A DNA stretch of 44,975 bases from Kiritimatiellaeota bacterium B1221 (GCA_029269125.1 JARHXX010000028.1:1-44975); one strand, 5' to 3'. Numbered from the stretch's first letter, positions 1 through 9,029 are shown. Notes: a model not told the origin generated them from the letters alone. Made by a program: numbers and translations.

Positions 1-124
1 GATCGGAATATCTAAATCAAAACCGCACTTCCTCTCCCCCCTCCCACGCCGGAGTCCCGCTTGCGGGGCGATCGGAATATCTAAATCAAAACCGCGCTTC
101 CTCTCCCCCCCCTCCCACACCGGA
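1..124. repeat. Imperfect direct repeat, two copies, at window edge
   Basis: A unit beginning gatcggaatatctaaatc is present at about 1-55 and again at 70-124, a spacing of 69 bp. The copies differ by a few substitutions and by the length of a C-run. They are separated by a short GC-rich hairpin-like stretch (cccgc ttgc gggg). The array lies immediately downstream of the mscS stop codon and may continue beyond the window. Its function is unknown. Confidence 0.7.
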
Positions 125-131
125 TTCCCTT

Positions 132-998
132 TCATTCCGGCGCAGGCACCGCCCCAGATCCACTATTTTTGATTTCTATCGGAAACGGCTCAGTTACCGA
201 ACCCGTATAAAGAGACAGATGCGGAAAGGGAATTTCGATATCCTCTTCCCGGAAACGCTCCAAAATTTCGCGCTGAATGGAATTCCGTAAAGAGACAAAA
301 TCCGCTTTGGCAAACCAAACCCCGAACAGGAAATTCAAGGAACTGTCCCCAAAGCCAAGAAAAAGAACGATCGGTGCGGGTTCATCCAGGCACCAGGGAT
401 TTTTATCCGCCACAGCCTGCAAAATTTTTATCACTTTCCCCACATCCTCCTTGTAGGCGACCCCGAGATTAATATCAAAGCGTCGAATCTGATACTTCGT
501 GATATTGGTCACTTCAGACTTAATCATGTTTTCATTGGGAATGCGGATCAAGGTATTATCAAAGGTGCGGATTTTGGTGGCCAGCAAATCAATTTCATGC
601 ACCACGCCGGTATTTCCATTCACCCGAATCACATCATCCACCGCAAAAGGTTTTTCCCAAACCAGAAAAATGCCACTGATCAAATTGGATAAACTGGTCT
701 GTGACGCAAATCCCACCGCCACCCCCATAATGCCGGCCGCACCCAAAAAAGTGGATATTTTAAATCCAAGCTCAGCCAACACCGTCAAAATAATGATGAG
801 CCCTCCTCCGTAACTCACGATTTTGTAGCCCAGCATACTGGCCTGGGGGGTTGCATGCTTTTTTAAAGTCTTACGCAACAACACGGCAGAGAGATGCAGA
901 AGCGGCCACCCCACCACAGCAATCAGGACCCCCCGCCACCAATTGATGGGTACCACATCCCACGAAAGCCATTCCGGAACAACAAAAGCAATACTCAT
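132..998 (-). CDS. mscS: MscS-family small-conductance mechanosensitive channel
   Basis: Inner-membrane channel that opens under membrane tension and releases solutes on hypo-osmotic shock. The 288-residue protein has hydrophobic segments at about residues 20-40 and 60-80. The pore-lining Gly/Ala-rich TM3 signature follows (GIMGVAVGFASQTSLSNLIS, about 88-107), then the beta domain (DDVIRVNGNTGVVHEI) and the C-terminal alpha/beta domain. The length matches E. coli MscS (286). The start ATG overlaps the stop of the upstream DUF432 gene as ATGA, so it is translationally coupled as the last gene of a corA-DUF432-mscS operon. No transcription terminator with a T-run is obvious downstream; a 5-bp stem (ccgga/tccgg) spans the stop codon. 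The family assignment is firm. The gene name is used in the broad sense. Confidence 0.92.
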   Translation of the reverse strand: MSIAFVVPEWLSWDVVPINWWRGVLIAVVGWPLLHLSAVLLRKTLKKHATPQASMLGYKIVSYGGGLIIILTVLAELGFKISTFLGAAGIMGVAVGFASQTSLSNLISGIFLVWEKPFAVDDVIRVNGNTGVVHEIDLLATKIRTFDNTLIRIPNENMIKSEVTNITKYQIRRFDINLGVAYKEDVGKVIKILQAVADKNPWCLDEPAPIVLFLGFGDSSLNFLFGVWFAKADFVSLRNSIQREILERFREEDIEIPFPHLSLYTGSVTEPFPIEIKNSGSGAVPAPE

Positions 999-1786
999 TG
1001 GAAAAATCCTTTCCCTTCATTCAGGGCCCGAATCAAAAAAGTGCCGCGTGCATCCTCTTTTCCATGAACCAGTAGTTTCGGATTTTTCACATAAGCGGGT
1101 GCTTTGCTGGCAAAAGCCAGTCGACTCCAACTTTCATCCCCGCGCACCATTACACTGGATTCATTGGCCCATAACCGGCGGTGCCCATTTTCATAAATAT
1201 TCAGATACTGAACCCGAAGACATAATCGTTCAAAAGAAATTTTCTCTTTTGACTGATTCCGAATGCGGACCGGACAGATCACCCTCGCCGGACCAAAATC
1301 CAGGTTCTCCCCCTCCCTGCGGGCCAGTGTCCGCATCCCGAAGCACAATTCACCATCCGTCGGACTCCCAAACCAAGTGCTGGATAAAGGGTGTACCGGC
1401 TCTTCCATCAACAGGATGCCTTTCGGACTCTGCAGCGTCACCGAAACCGGAACCCCCACAAAAATATTCACCCGTTCCCCCGGGAGCAGATTATAAGGAT
1501 ATTCAGGCCGTACCACCACCGCACGGTTCGGATAGGCGGGCAATACGTTGATCGCCGGCACATCATCCACAGAGGCAAGCCGGCGCCATGACACATCCTC
1601 GGGCGCCTCGGACTCCAACATTTCAAATTCCGATGTTTCCCCTTCAAACTTCTGACGCACACTTCCCACGATCCAGTCCCCTTCCTTCACTTTCCAGTAA
1701 AGAGACAGACCATCCAATCGAAACCCCTGTATTTTGCTGCCGGGTTCAATGATGTAATGCCAAAGTGAAAGAATATTTGCGCTCAT
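995..1786 (-). CDS. DUF432-like protein of unknown function
   Basis: A soluble, beta-rich 263-residue protein without signal peptide or membrane segment. I recognise it tentatively as DUF432 from the conserved run around WYxVREGDW-like text (here LYWKVKEGDWIVG) and the central VNIFVGVPVSVTLQ strand. Its biochemical function is unknown. The ATG at 1786 is preferred: a frame-extending TTG at 1816 would overlap corA, whereas 1786 begins one base after the corA stop. The 3' end overlaps mscS by four bases. Sitting between an Mg2+ channel and a mechanosensitive channel, it is plausibly a soluble accessory or sensor of ion transport, but that is inference from context only. Confidence 0.75.
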   Translation of the reverse strand: MSANILSLWHYIIEPGSKIQGFRLDGLSLYWKVKEGDWIVGSVRQKFEGETSEFEMLESEAPEDVSWRRLASVDDVPAINVLPAYPNRAVVVRPEYPYNLLPGERVNIFVGVPVSVTLQSPKGILLMEEPVHPLSSTWFGSPTDGELCFGMRTLARREGENLDFGPARVICPVRIRNQSKEKISFERLCLRVQYLNIYENGHRRLWANESSVMVRGDESWSRLAFASKAPAYVKNPKLLVHGKEDARGTFLIRALNEGKGFFQ

Positions 1787-1787
1787 A

Positions 1788-2921
1788 TTATTTAGGTTTG
1801 CGGGAACCGCGGCCAATCCAGCCGAGATGCCAGAACAGCCCCAACATAGCCGCCCCGGAAGTAAACATCAATAGCCAGACATATACATAGCCATATTTCC
1901 ACTGAAGCTCCGGCATATTCAATTGACTGGCCTCCGGATTAAAATTCATCCCGTAAATCCCGGCAATAAAAGTGAGCGGAATAAAGACCGTCGATATGAT
2001 GGTCAGCACCTTCAGCACCTCATTCAGTTTGTCGCCACTGACCGCCCGCTGCAAATCGAACAGGGCCGTGCTGGCCTCCCGTAATTGATCCGCCATGGCC
2101 AAAGCGCGAATGGCATGATCCTTCACGTCCCTGAAGTACGGCAGCGTATCATGATTCAGCCAGTCCTGACTGAGCCGGATCAGCTGATCCGGCACCAACG
2201 ACTGGCCTAACAATATTCGCCGCAAAATCATAATCTCCCTGCGAAGATGATGAATGTCATTCGAATTTGAACAGTGATCCCCTGCCAAAATCCGTCCTTC
2301 CAACTCTTCCGCATACGCATCAAAATGATCAAGCACCGGAAAATCCTGATCGACCAATAAATCAATGGCCACGTAAAAAAGATAATCCACCTGGCTCTGC
2401 ATCAATCGCGGCGCACCTTTTTCAAACCGCTCCAGGACGCCGCGCAGCTGCGAGGCCGATTCAGCCTGAAAGGTTACCAGGAACTGCGGCCCCAAAAACA
2501 GTCCCACCTGTTCAAAGTCCAATTCATCATCCGTAAATTCCGGCACCTGCAACACTGTGAACTGCACCTCATCATAATTCGTGGTGTTGGGGTGTTGATG
2601 CAGATTCATCACATCCTCCAGCGCCAAACGGTGAAGACCAAATATCACCCCGATCTCCGCAATCAGGTGCGCATCCCCCAGGCCATTCACATCCACCCAA
2701 ATCCATTGCCCCGCCTGCAGCGATTTCTTTTTTTCAAGTAGGGTCTGACAGGATACGGACTGCTCGAATGACCACTTCCCATCACCCGAAATCAACACAT
2801 CAATCCGTGGTGCCGGCGACCCTTCAGGTGCGATCAACAATCCCGGTGCCGCGCCGGGTTTCCGTTCAGAATGAGTGGCAGGCTGCGCCCGATGGTCCAG
2901 TGGATTTTTCATGTCCGCCAT
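1788..2921 (-). CDS. corA: CorA-family magnesium/divalent cation transporter
   Basis: Homopentameric inner-membrane channel for Mg2+ (and Co2+/Ni2+). The C-terminus carries the diagnostic signature YGMNF between two transmembrane helices (about FIPLTFIAGIYGMNF and VYVWLLMFTSGAAMLGLFW), followed by a basic tail. The long N-terminal cytoplasmic domain is acidic and alpha/beta. The ATG at 2921 gives 377 residues and has a G-rich Shine-Dalgarno-like stretch upstream; an in-frame GTG at 2951 would add ten residues. The DUF432 gene begins one base after the stop, so this is the promoter-proximal gene of the corA-DUF432-mscS operon. Confidence 0.93.
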   Translation of the reverse strand: MADMKNPLDHRAQPATHSERKPGAAPGLLIAPEGSPAPRIDVLISGDGKWSFEQSVSCQTLLEKKKSLQAGQWIWVDVNGLGDAHLIAEIGVIFGLHRLALEDVMNLHQHPNTTNYDEVQFTVLQVPEFTDDELDFEQVGLFLGPQFLVTFQAESASQLRGVLERFEKGAPRLMQSQVDYLFYVAIDLLVDQDFPVLDHFDAYAEELEGRILAGDHCSNSNDIHHLRREIMILRRILLGQSLVPDQLIRLSQDWLNHDTLPYFRDVKDHAIRALAMADQLREASTALFDLQRAVSGDKLNEVLKVLTIISTVFIPLTFIAGIYGMNFNPEASQLNMPELQWKYGYVYVWLLMFTSGAAMLGLFWHLGWIGRGSRKPK

Positions 2922-3252
2922 TTTAGTGGGCCCCCACTCGAAACCAAGCACCGATTAATTCAATTACAATTCCTCTTCTGCATGATCGCCCCACCCAAAA
3001 GGGTGCCCATAACTGTAGATCGGGATTCCTAGAATAAGGGATTTCAGTAAACTGCATCAGTATTTTTTTTATTCTCCCCAAAATATAGCCTAAAACGACC
3101 CATTTTAGATACATTTTTGTATCTATTAACCAAATAAATAACATTATTAAAGTTATTAACAAAACTCTAATGATTTTTTTAATGGAAAAGCGTGAATCGA
3201 GGGGTAGAATTAATGTAGACGAAATAATTTCCTCACAAAAAAATTAAAAATC
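2922..3252. other. AT-rich divergent intergenic region
   Basis: This 331-bp stretch separates corA (minus) from the PEP-CTERM pair (plus). It is visibly far more AT-rich than its surroundings, with poly-T and poly-A runs around 3063-3180. No coding potential, tRNA or strong paired sigma-70 hexamers could be supported. It must contain the promoters for both directions; a weak TTGTAT/TAACAT pair near 3117-3144 is the only candidate I noticed. Confidence 0.5.
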
Positions 3253-3918
3253 ATGAAAACAAAAACACTTCTACTTATAGCAGCCCTGGGGCTGGTCTCT
3301 GTGAATAGCTGGGCGGAAACGATTCTCTCGTTTGGCTTTGACAACAATACCGAGCCCAATGGAATCCAATATTTGGGTGCTGATCAGGACATTGAATTCA
3401 CTGGAGGGGTCGTGGCTTCAAATCAAACAAACTTTAACTTATTAGATGGAATTTCAACTACCGTAAATTTCTCTATAGGTGCCGTTGGCGATCTTACCGG
3501 TTTTTCCGGAACAATTTCGCCTGTTGGAGGGGATTTCTACATGGGTGCCTCCGGCGGAGGCATAGACGGGGCTGGTTCCAGCGATTATTTTGATGATGCT
3601 TCTGAAGGATGGATTTTCACTTTTGATCAAGACGTCACACTTCAAGCTGTAAATTTCTACGCACCGGACGACGATCAACAAACCATTTTAGTAAACGGAA
3701 GCCCAATAAGTGGCTCCCCATTTAGCGATGATTTTTCAGGGGCAATCTCTGTAAATTCAGGGGACACATTAAGCTTTGGATACGACAGTGGTGGTGAAGG
3801 AGGAACCTTCGGAATAGATGATTTCACTATTTCAGTATCAGCCATCCCCGAACCCTCCGCCGCCGCCCTCCTCCTCCTGGGGATGGGTTTCCTCTTCCGC
3901 TTTCTCCGCAAAAAATAA
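3253..3918 (+). CDS. PEP-CTERM sorting domain protein
   Basis: Exported 221-residue protein of unknown core function. It has a Sec signal peptide (TLLLIAALGLVSVNSWAE, cleavage near Ala-21), an acidic Gly/Ser/Asp-rich beta-type body, and a C-terminal PEP-CTERM tripartite signal: AIPEPS motif, hydrophobic helix (AALLLLGMGFLFRFL) and basic tail RKK. Family knowledge says exosortase (EpsH) processes such tails and that these proteins often accompany exopolysaccharide production; no exosortase is in this window. The gene is 24 bp upstream of a paralogue with nearly the same signal peptide. The leader is A-rich and lacks a Shine-Dalgarno sequence. Confidence 0.9.
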   Translation: MKTKTLLLIAALGLVSVNSWAETILSFGFDNNTEPNGIQYLGADQDIEFTGGVVASNQTNFNLLDGISTTVNFSIGAVGDLTGFSGTISPVGGDFYMGASGGGIDGAGSSDYFDDASEGWIFTFDQDVTLQAVNFYAPDDDQQTILVNGSPISGSPFSDDFSGAISVNSGDTLSFGYDSGGEGGTFGIDDFTISVSAIPEPSAAALLLLGMGFLFRFLRKK

Positions 3919-3942
3919 ATTCACCCAAAACAACAACAAAAA

Positions 3943-4542
3943 ATGAAAACCAAACTCTTAGTATTATTAGCAGCCCTCGGGCTGGCCTCGGTGAGTAGCC
4001 GGGCGGCAACATTCACTTTCGATGATGAAAATACGGTGCTCGGTTCATACTTCGACGGACTGACTTCTGGTTCTTACACGATAGATGGTATCAAAATAAC
4101 CCTTACATCAAATTTTGACGAATTTAACGCTACTGGATCAAATTTTGGTATCAACCAAAGTGCAAGTGGTGATGATACTGATGGGTTTGACTTCGATGAT
4201 ACTGAAGGATCCACAGGCGGCCTCGCTGAAGGCTTTACAATTTCCTTTGATCAGGATGTGGAACTTGTCAGTTTCACTGTCAGTAGTTGGTCGGCGGGGA
4301 ATGACGTGGTAACTATCTCAGATGATATCACAACAGTCACCACAATCACATCGACCGGAACCACCTCTCTGGGCAATTACGCCCTTGCTCAAGGTTCGAC
4401 TCTCAGCGTCGACACCACCGCAGGTACGTATGGAAATGGATGGAGTTTCGACTCCATTACCGTCATCCCCGAACCCTCCTCCATCATTATGATGGGCTTG
4501 GTTGGATTGGCTTCAGTAATGGTTCTGCGCAAGCGTAAGTAA
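3943..4542 (+). CDS. PEP-CTERM sorting domain protein, tandem paralogue
   Basis: Exported 199-residue protein. Its signal peptide (MKTKLLVLLAALGLASVSSR) closely matches that of the gene upstream, but its Thr/Ser/Asp-rich body is different. The C-terminus has IPEPSS, a hydrophobic helix (IIMMGLVGLASVMVL) and the tail RKRK. The 24-bp gap (acaacaacaaaaa before ATG) has no Shine-Dalgarno motif. It is probably co-transcribed with the upstream gene and stops at the terminator at 4571. The molecular role is unknown; extracellular matrix or surface association is the family expectation. Confidence 0.9.
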   Translation: MKTKLLVLLAALGLASVSSRAATFTFDDENTVLGSYFDGLTSGSYTIDGIKITLTSNFDEFNATGSNFGINQSASGDDTDGFDFDDTEGSTGGLAEGFTISFDQDVELVSFTVSSWSAGNDVVTISDDITTVTTITSTGTTSLGNYALAQGSTLSVDTTAGTYGNGWSFDSITVIPEPSSIIMMGLVGLASVMVLRKRK

Positions 4543-4570
4543 TCATTCGCGAAAACCTTAATTGTTCAAA

Positions 4571-4600
4571 ACCCCGCCGGTTTCCGGCGGGGTTTTATTT
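4571..4600 (+). terminator. Rho-independent terminator of the PEP-CTERM pair
   Basis: A perfect 10-bp stem, accccgccgg / ccggcggggt, with a TTT loop is followed immediately by ttttattt. It lies 28 bp after the second PEP-CTERM stop codon. Confidence 0.95.
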
Positions 4601-4663
4601 GCCCGGATCGGGGGTTCCTCCCCCCCCCACAACTTCCCTACGATATTCAGAAAAAAAGCTCAC

Positions 4664-4757
4664 GGGGACAGGAAAGTCCCCGGTCCCGCCGGACCGACCC
4701 CGTCCCGGGGTCTCAGCTTCCCCATGCCTGCCGGACGGCGGGACGCCGGCTCTTCAA
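4664..4757. repeat. GC-rich palindromic intergenic repeat (degenerate copy)
   Basis: Contains hairpins ggggac/gtcccc (4664-4681) and gaccccg-tcc-cggggtc (4696-4712). The 24 bp at 4689-4712 are identical to a segment of the tandem repeat at the right end of the window (44837-44860). The following bases to about 4757 are a diverged match to the remainder of that 65-bp unit. It lies just beyond the valS stop and may act as a 3'-end or terminator-like structure for the minus-strand operon. Confidence 0.75.
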
Positions 4758-4778
4758 CCGGACGTCAAGCCTCCCCTC

Positions 4779-7442
4779 TTACCCCTGCAGGCTTTTCAAC
4801 AAGCCGCGGATCTTATCCGCTTTGCCGATAATTTCCTGCTGTTGGGCGCGTTGCTGTTCCACCACTGCTGCGGGGGCTTTGCTGATAAAGGCTTCGTTGG
4901 AGAGACGCGCATGACTCCGGTTGATGTGTCCTTCCAGCTCTTCCAACTGCTTTTGCAGTCGGGCAACTTCCGCGTCCACATCAATCAAATCATCCGCCGG
5001 CATAAAGACATTCCCCGCTTTACTCACCAGTCCGGGCACCGCCCCTTCCGCTTTGTAATCAGATTTAAGTTGTACTTTTCCCCGCACCAAACGGTTCAAG
5101 GCATCCAGCTCACCGGACAAAGCGTCTTCCATCTTTGCGGAAGACGGACGCACAATAAATTCAATTTCCTGTGAGGGTTTGATATTGTAGTCCGCACGCA
5201 ACTGACGCGCCACCCGGATCAAGTCGCGTTTGGCGTCCACAAAAGTCATATTCTCATCCGTCAACGCCCACGCCTCACGGGTCGCTTTCTCAAACGGTTT
5301 CGGCCACTCGGAACGCATCAGAAAGTCCCCTTCACCGCGATATCCCATGGCTTCCCACAACTCTTCCGTCAGGAAGGGCATCAGCGGATGCAACAAAGTG
5401 ATTGCGGTTTTAAAGGTGTGATGCATCACCAGCAGGGTATGCGCCTTGCGTGCTTCATCACCGGAGTTCAACGGCTCTTTTGCATACTCCAAATACCAAT
5501 CGCAATAATCGGTGCGAATGAAACTGTAGACTTCATGCGAATAGTCGTTGAAGCGGTAGGCGTCCAAATGCGCGTTCACTTTGCGGATGGTCTGATGCAG
5601 GCGGGTGAGCAGATGACGGTCGTCGGAACTCAACAAGGCCGGATTCAAAGCATCCAGATCACAGGCAGGCGTCTCCCCGTCACTTTGCATTTGCATAAAG
5701 CGGGCGGCATTCCAAATTTTCGTGGAATAGTTCCGGCCCATCTCAAAATCGTTTTCACCGATTTTCACATCCTGTCCGGTGGCATTCAGGGTGATCAAAC
5801 TGAAGCGCAATGCATCCGCGGAGAAATCCTTGATCACTTCCAGAGGATCAATGGAATTGCCCAGACTTTTGCTCTGTTTGTTGCCTTCTTTGTCGCGCAC
5901 GACCCCGTGCAAGTACACAGTATCGAACGGCACCTGTTTCATAAAAGTGGTACCGGCCATCACCATGCGCGCCACCCAGAAGAAAATAATATCCGGCGCA
6001 GTCACCAGCGTGGAACTGGGATACCAGGTTTTCAACGCTTCGGTTTCATTCGGCCATCCGTGAACCGAGAAAGGCCACAACCAGGAGGAAAACCAGGTGT
6101 CCATCACATCTTCATCCTGACGGATATCTGTGCCGCCTTGTGGAGAAACCGTAGGCGTTTCTCGGGAGGCCCAGACTTCGCCGGTGCTGTCACAGTAATA
6201 AATCGGAATCCGGTGTCCCCACCACAACTGACGGGAAATGCACCAGTCGCGGATGTTGTCCATCCAGTTCATGTACACTTTGTTCCAGCGTTCGGGCACA
6301 AATTTCACCTCCCCGTCCTCCACCGCTTTTTTCGCCCGTTCCGCCAAGGGCGCCATCTTCACAAACCACTGCAGAGACAGACGCGGTTCGATCACGGTTT
6401 TACTGCGGTAACAATGTCCGACCTGATGCACATGCTCTTCGATTTTTTCCATCAGCCCCTGGGCTTCCAGATCTTCGAGCAGTTTTTTCCGGCACTCAAA
6501 ACGGTCCATACCCTCGTAAGGTCCGGCCTCCCCGTTCATGGTGCCGTCAGGATTCATCACATTGATCGGGGTCAACTCATGGCGGTTCCCCATATCAAAG
6601 TCGTTGGGATCATGCGCCGGGGTGATTTTCACCAATCCGGTACCAAATTCAGGGTCCACATAATCATCTTCAATCAACGGAATCGCGCGGCCGATCACCG
6701 GCAAAATCAGATTTTTTCCTTTGATGTTTTCGTAGCGCTTATCCCGCGGATTCACCGCCACCGCCACGTCACCCATCAGAGTTTCCGGACGGGTGGTGGC
6801 CACTACGATATAGTCATCTTTCCCTCCACCCTCAATCGGATAGCGGATATGGTACAAGTGACCCTTCACTTCTTCATACTCGACTTCATCATCCGACAAC
6901 GCGGTCTGCAGACCGGTACTCCAGTTGATGATGTAGTTGCCCCGATATATAAGCCCCTGTTCATAGAGCTGAATAAACACTTCTTTTACCGCATCGCTCA
7001 GCCCTTCATCCATGGTGAAGCGTTCCCGGCTCCAGTCACAGGAACAGCCCATACTCCGCAGCTGCTCAATAATCGTACTCCCGTACTGCTCTTTCCAGTC
7101 CCACACCCGTTCCACAAAGGCCTCCCGGCCCAGTTCGCGGCGGGTTTGCCCTTCTTCGCGCAACTTCCGCTCCACCACCGACTGGGTGGCAATCCCCGCA
7201 TGGTCCGTTCCCGGAATCCACACCGCATTGTAGCCGCTCATCCGTTTCCAACGAATTAAAATATCCTGAATCGAATTATTTAAGGCATGACCAATATGCA
7301 GTCGTCCGGTCACATTCGGAGGCGGAATCACGATGCTGTAAGGTTCACCTTCGGCATTCGGATCCGCGGTGAAGCATCCGGCTTCTTCCCAGCGGGCGTA
7401 CCATTTTTTTTCAACGGGAGTGGGGTCGTACTTCTTTTCCAT
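4779..7442 (-). CDS. valS: Valyl-tRNA synthetase
   Basis: Class Ia aminoacyl-tRNA synthetase that charges tRNA-Val; cytoplasmic. The protein has 887 residues, normal for bacteria. The HIGH motif is at residues 49-52 within PPNVTGRLHIGHAL. The editing (CP1) domain includes TTRPETLMGD and GTGLVKITPAHDPNDF. The KMSKS-type loop is KQSKSLGNS at about 520-528. The anticodon-binding domain and a C-terminal coiled-coil arm (DVDAEVARLQKQLEELEGH) follow. The ATG at 7442 starts six bases after the cimA stop, so it is the last gene of the hom operon. This is an unusual partner set that groups Val/Ile/Thr functions. No T-box leader can apply because the gene is internal to the operon. Confidence 0.97.
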   Translation of the reverse strand: MEKKYDPTPVEKKWYARWEEAGCFTADPNAEGEPYSIVIPPPNVTGRLHIGHALNNSIQDILIRWKRMSGYNAVWIPGTDHAGIATQSVVERKLREEGQTRRELGREAFVERVWDWKEQYGSTIIEQLRSMGCSCDWSRERFTMDEGLSDAVKEVFIQLYEQGLIYRGNYIINWSTGLQTALSDDEVEYEEVKGHLYHIRYPIEGGGKDDYIVVATTRPETLMGDVAVAVNPRDKRYENIKGKNLILPVIGRAIPLIEDDYVDPEFGTGLVKITPAHDPNDFDMGNRHELTPINVMNPDGTMNGEAGPYEGMDRFECRKKLLEDLEAQGLMEKIEEHVHQVGHCYRSKTVIEPRLSLQWFVKMAPLAERAKKAVEDGEVKFVPERWNKVYMNWMDNIRDWCISRQLWWGHRIPIYYCDSTGEVWASRETPTVSPQGGTDIRQDEDVMDTWFSSWLWPFSVHGWPNETEALKTWYPSSTLVTAPDIIFFWVARMVMAGTTFMKQVPFDTVYLHGVVRDKEGNKQSKSLGNSIDPLEVIKDFSADALRFSLITLNATGQDVKIGENDFEMGRNYSTKIWNAARFMQMQSDGETPACDLDALNPALLSSDDRHLLTRLHQTIRKVNAHLDAYRFNDYSHEVYSFIRTDYCDWYLEYAKEPLNSGDEARKAHTLLVMHHTFKTAITLLHPLMPFLTEELWEAMGYRGEGDFLMRSEWPKPFEKATREAWALTDENMTFVDAKRDLIRVARQLRADYNIKPSQEIEFIVRPSSAKMEDALSGELDALNRLVRGKVQLKSDYKAEGAVPGLVSKAGNVFMPADDLIDVDAEVARLQKQLEELEGHINRSHARLSNEAFISKAPAAVVEQQRAQQQEIIGKADKIRGLLKSLQG

Positions 7443-7448
7443 AACAAT

Positions 7449-9029
7449 TTAATCCTGTGAGGATTCCTCTAAAAATAATTTATATTCAACCGATTCAACC
7501 AAGGCTTCCCAGGAGGCATCAATCAGGTTTTCGGAAACGCCGGTGGTGTTCCAGGTGCGCTTGCCGTCGGTGGATTCGATCAACACCCGGGTTTTCGCCA
7601 GCGTGGAGTGCTCGGGGTCGAGAATGCGAACCCGGAAATCCGTGAGTTTCACTTCCGCGATCACCGGAAAGAACCGGGCCAGGGCTTTCCGCAAAGCCAA
7701 ATCCAGGGCCGCGACCGGTCCATCCCCTTCCGCCACCGTGTATTCGGTTTCGCCATCCACCAGAATCTTCACCGACGCTTCCGCCAGATGATCCTGCTCC
7801 CCTTCACGGTATTCATTGATGATGCGGTAGCCCACCACATCAAAGAAGGAACGATGGTTTTTCAAAACCTTTTGCACCAACATGTAAAAAGAGGCATCGG
7901 CACCTTCAAACTCGTAGCCGTCTTTTTCCAAACGTTCGAGTTCATTGAGGACTTCCCGCACTTCGGGAGAGCTTTTGTCCACCTGCACCCCCATATCCAA
8001 AATTTTCATCAACACATTGCTGCTGCCAGAAAGTTCGGAAATTAAAATGTGCCGGCCATTGCCCACCGCATCCGGAGGCACATGTTCGAAACTGCTGGCG
8101 TTCTTGCGCACGCCGTCCACATGCATCCCCGCTTTGTGGGCAAAGGCATGCTCACCAATATACGGCAGTTTCGGGTTCGGACGTTGATTGGCAATCTCGT
8201 CAATGCTCCGCGATAGTTCTGTCAGTTTTTCCAACTGTAACTCTGAAGAAAAACCGCGGTTCATTTTAAATGCGAGATTTGCCATCACCGGCACCAAATC
8301 CGCATTGCCACAACGTTCACCATAGCCGTTAATGGTTCCCTGCACATGATCCGCACCGGCCCGAATCGCTTCCAAACTGTTGGCGACTCCGCAGCCACTG
8401 TCATTGTGGGCATGAATGCCCACCGGACATCCCAGTGCCGCTTTCACTTCCTGAGTAAAACGGAAAATTTCATGGGGCAGCACGCCTCCGTTGGTGTCAC
8501 AAAGCACCAACACCGAAGCACCCGCATCCCGGGCCGCCGCCAGCGTGGCCAAGGCATAATCCGGATCCGCGCGGTAGCCGTCGAAGAAATGTTCCGCATC
8601 ATACACCACTTCCCGGCCCTGTTGGCATAACCAGTCGACAGTGTCTGCAATCATGGCAAGATTTTCTTCGCGGGTGGTGCGTAAAACTTCTTCCACATGC
8701 AAGGTCCAGGATTTACCAAAGATCGTGCACACCGGGGTGTCCGCCTGGATCAGGGCTTTGCAGCCCTGATCTTCCGAAGGCCGGATCTTGGCCCGGCGGG
8801 TACTTCCGAAGGCCGCAATCCGCGCGTGTTTCAGCTCCAAAGACTTCACATCTTCAAAAAAGGCCACATCTTTGGGATTGCTGGCCGCGTAACCGCCTTC
8901 AATCAAATCGATGCCGAAGGTGTCCAGCAGTTTTGCGACCTGCAGTTTTCCGGCGGGAGAAAACGAGATCCCTTTGCCCTGCGCACCGTCACGCAGGGTG
9001 GTGTCATACAAACAAACAGGGAGGCTCAT
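7449..9029 (-). CDS. cimA: (R)-citramalate synthase
   Basis: Condenses pyruvate and acetyl-CoA to (R)-citramalate, the entry of the threonine-independent isoleucine pathway. The 526-residue protein has the HMGL-like TIM barrel at about residues 1-280, with YDTTLRDGAQG at the N-terminus, the metal-binding HAHND and GYGERCGNADL. A C-terminal LeuA-type dimerisation/allosteric domain runs from about 385 to 520. Length and the RDGAQG-GxS text match the CimA/TIGR00977 subfamily better than LeuA (RDGEQ), but substrate specificity is inferred. The start overlaps the lysC stop as ATGA, indicating coupling. Feedback control by isoleucine is expected from the family. Confidence 0.9.
   Translation of the reverse strand: MSLPVCLYDTTLRDGAQGKGISFSPAGKLQVAKLLDTFGIDLIEGGYAASNPKDVAFFEDVKSLELKHARIAAFGSTRRAKIRPSEDQGCKALIQADTPVCTIFGKSWTLHVEEVLRTTREENLAMIADTVDWLCQQGREVVYDAEHFFDGYRADPDYALATLAAARDAGASVLVLCDTNGGVLPHEIFRFTQEVKAALGCPVGIHAHNDSGCGVANSLEAIRAGADHVQGTINGYGERCGNADLVPVMANLAFKMNRGFSSELQLEKLTELSRSIDEIANQRPNPKLPYIGEHAFAHKAGMHVDGVRKNASSFEHVPPDAVGNGRHILISELSGSSNVLMKILDMGVQVDKSSPEVREVLNELERLEKDGYEFEGADASFYMLVQKVLKNHRSFFDVVGYRIINEYREGEQDHLAEASVKILVDGETEYTVAEGDGPVAALDLALRKALARFFPVIAEVKLTDFRVRILDPEHSTLAKTRVLIESTDGKRTWNTTGVSENLIDASWEALVESVEYKLFLEESSQD

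Noticed and set aside
1..124. CRISPR array
   Set aside because: Only two imperfect copies of a C-rich unit with a single GC-rich spacer; no cas genes and no further units.
4562..5174. Small plus-strand open frames after the PEP-CTERM terminator
   Set aside because: They run through the terminator hairpin, the GC-rich repeat and the 3' end of valS; low complexity and no start signal.
5388..7259. 623-codon open frame on the plus strand
   Set aside because: It is entirely antisense to valS, is rich in His/Arg/Gln/Phe as expected from the complement of a GC-rich coding strand, and shows no domain. It is a shadow frame.
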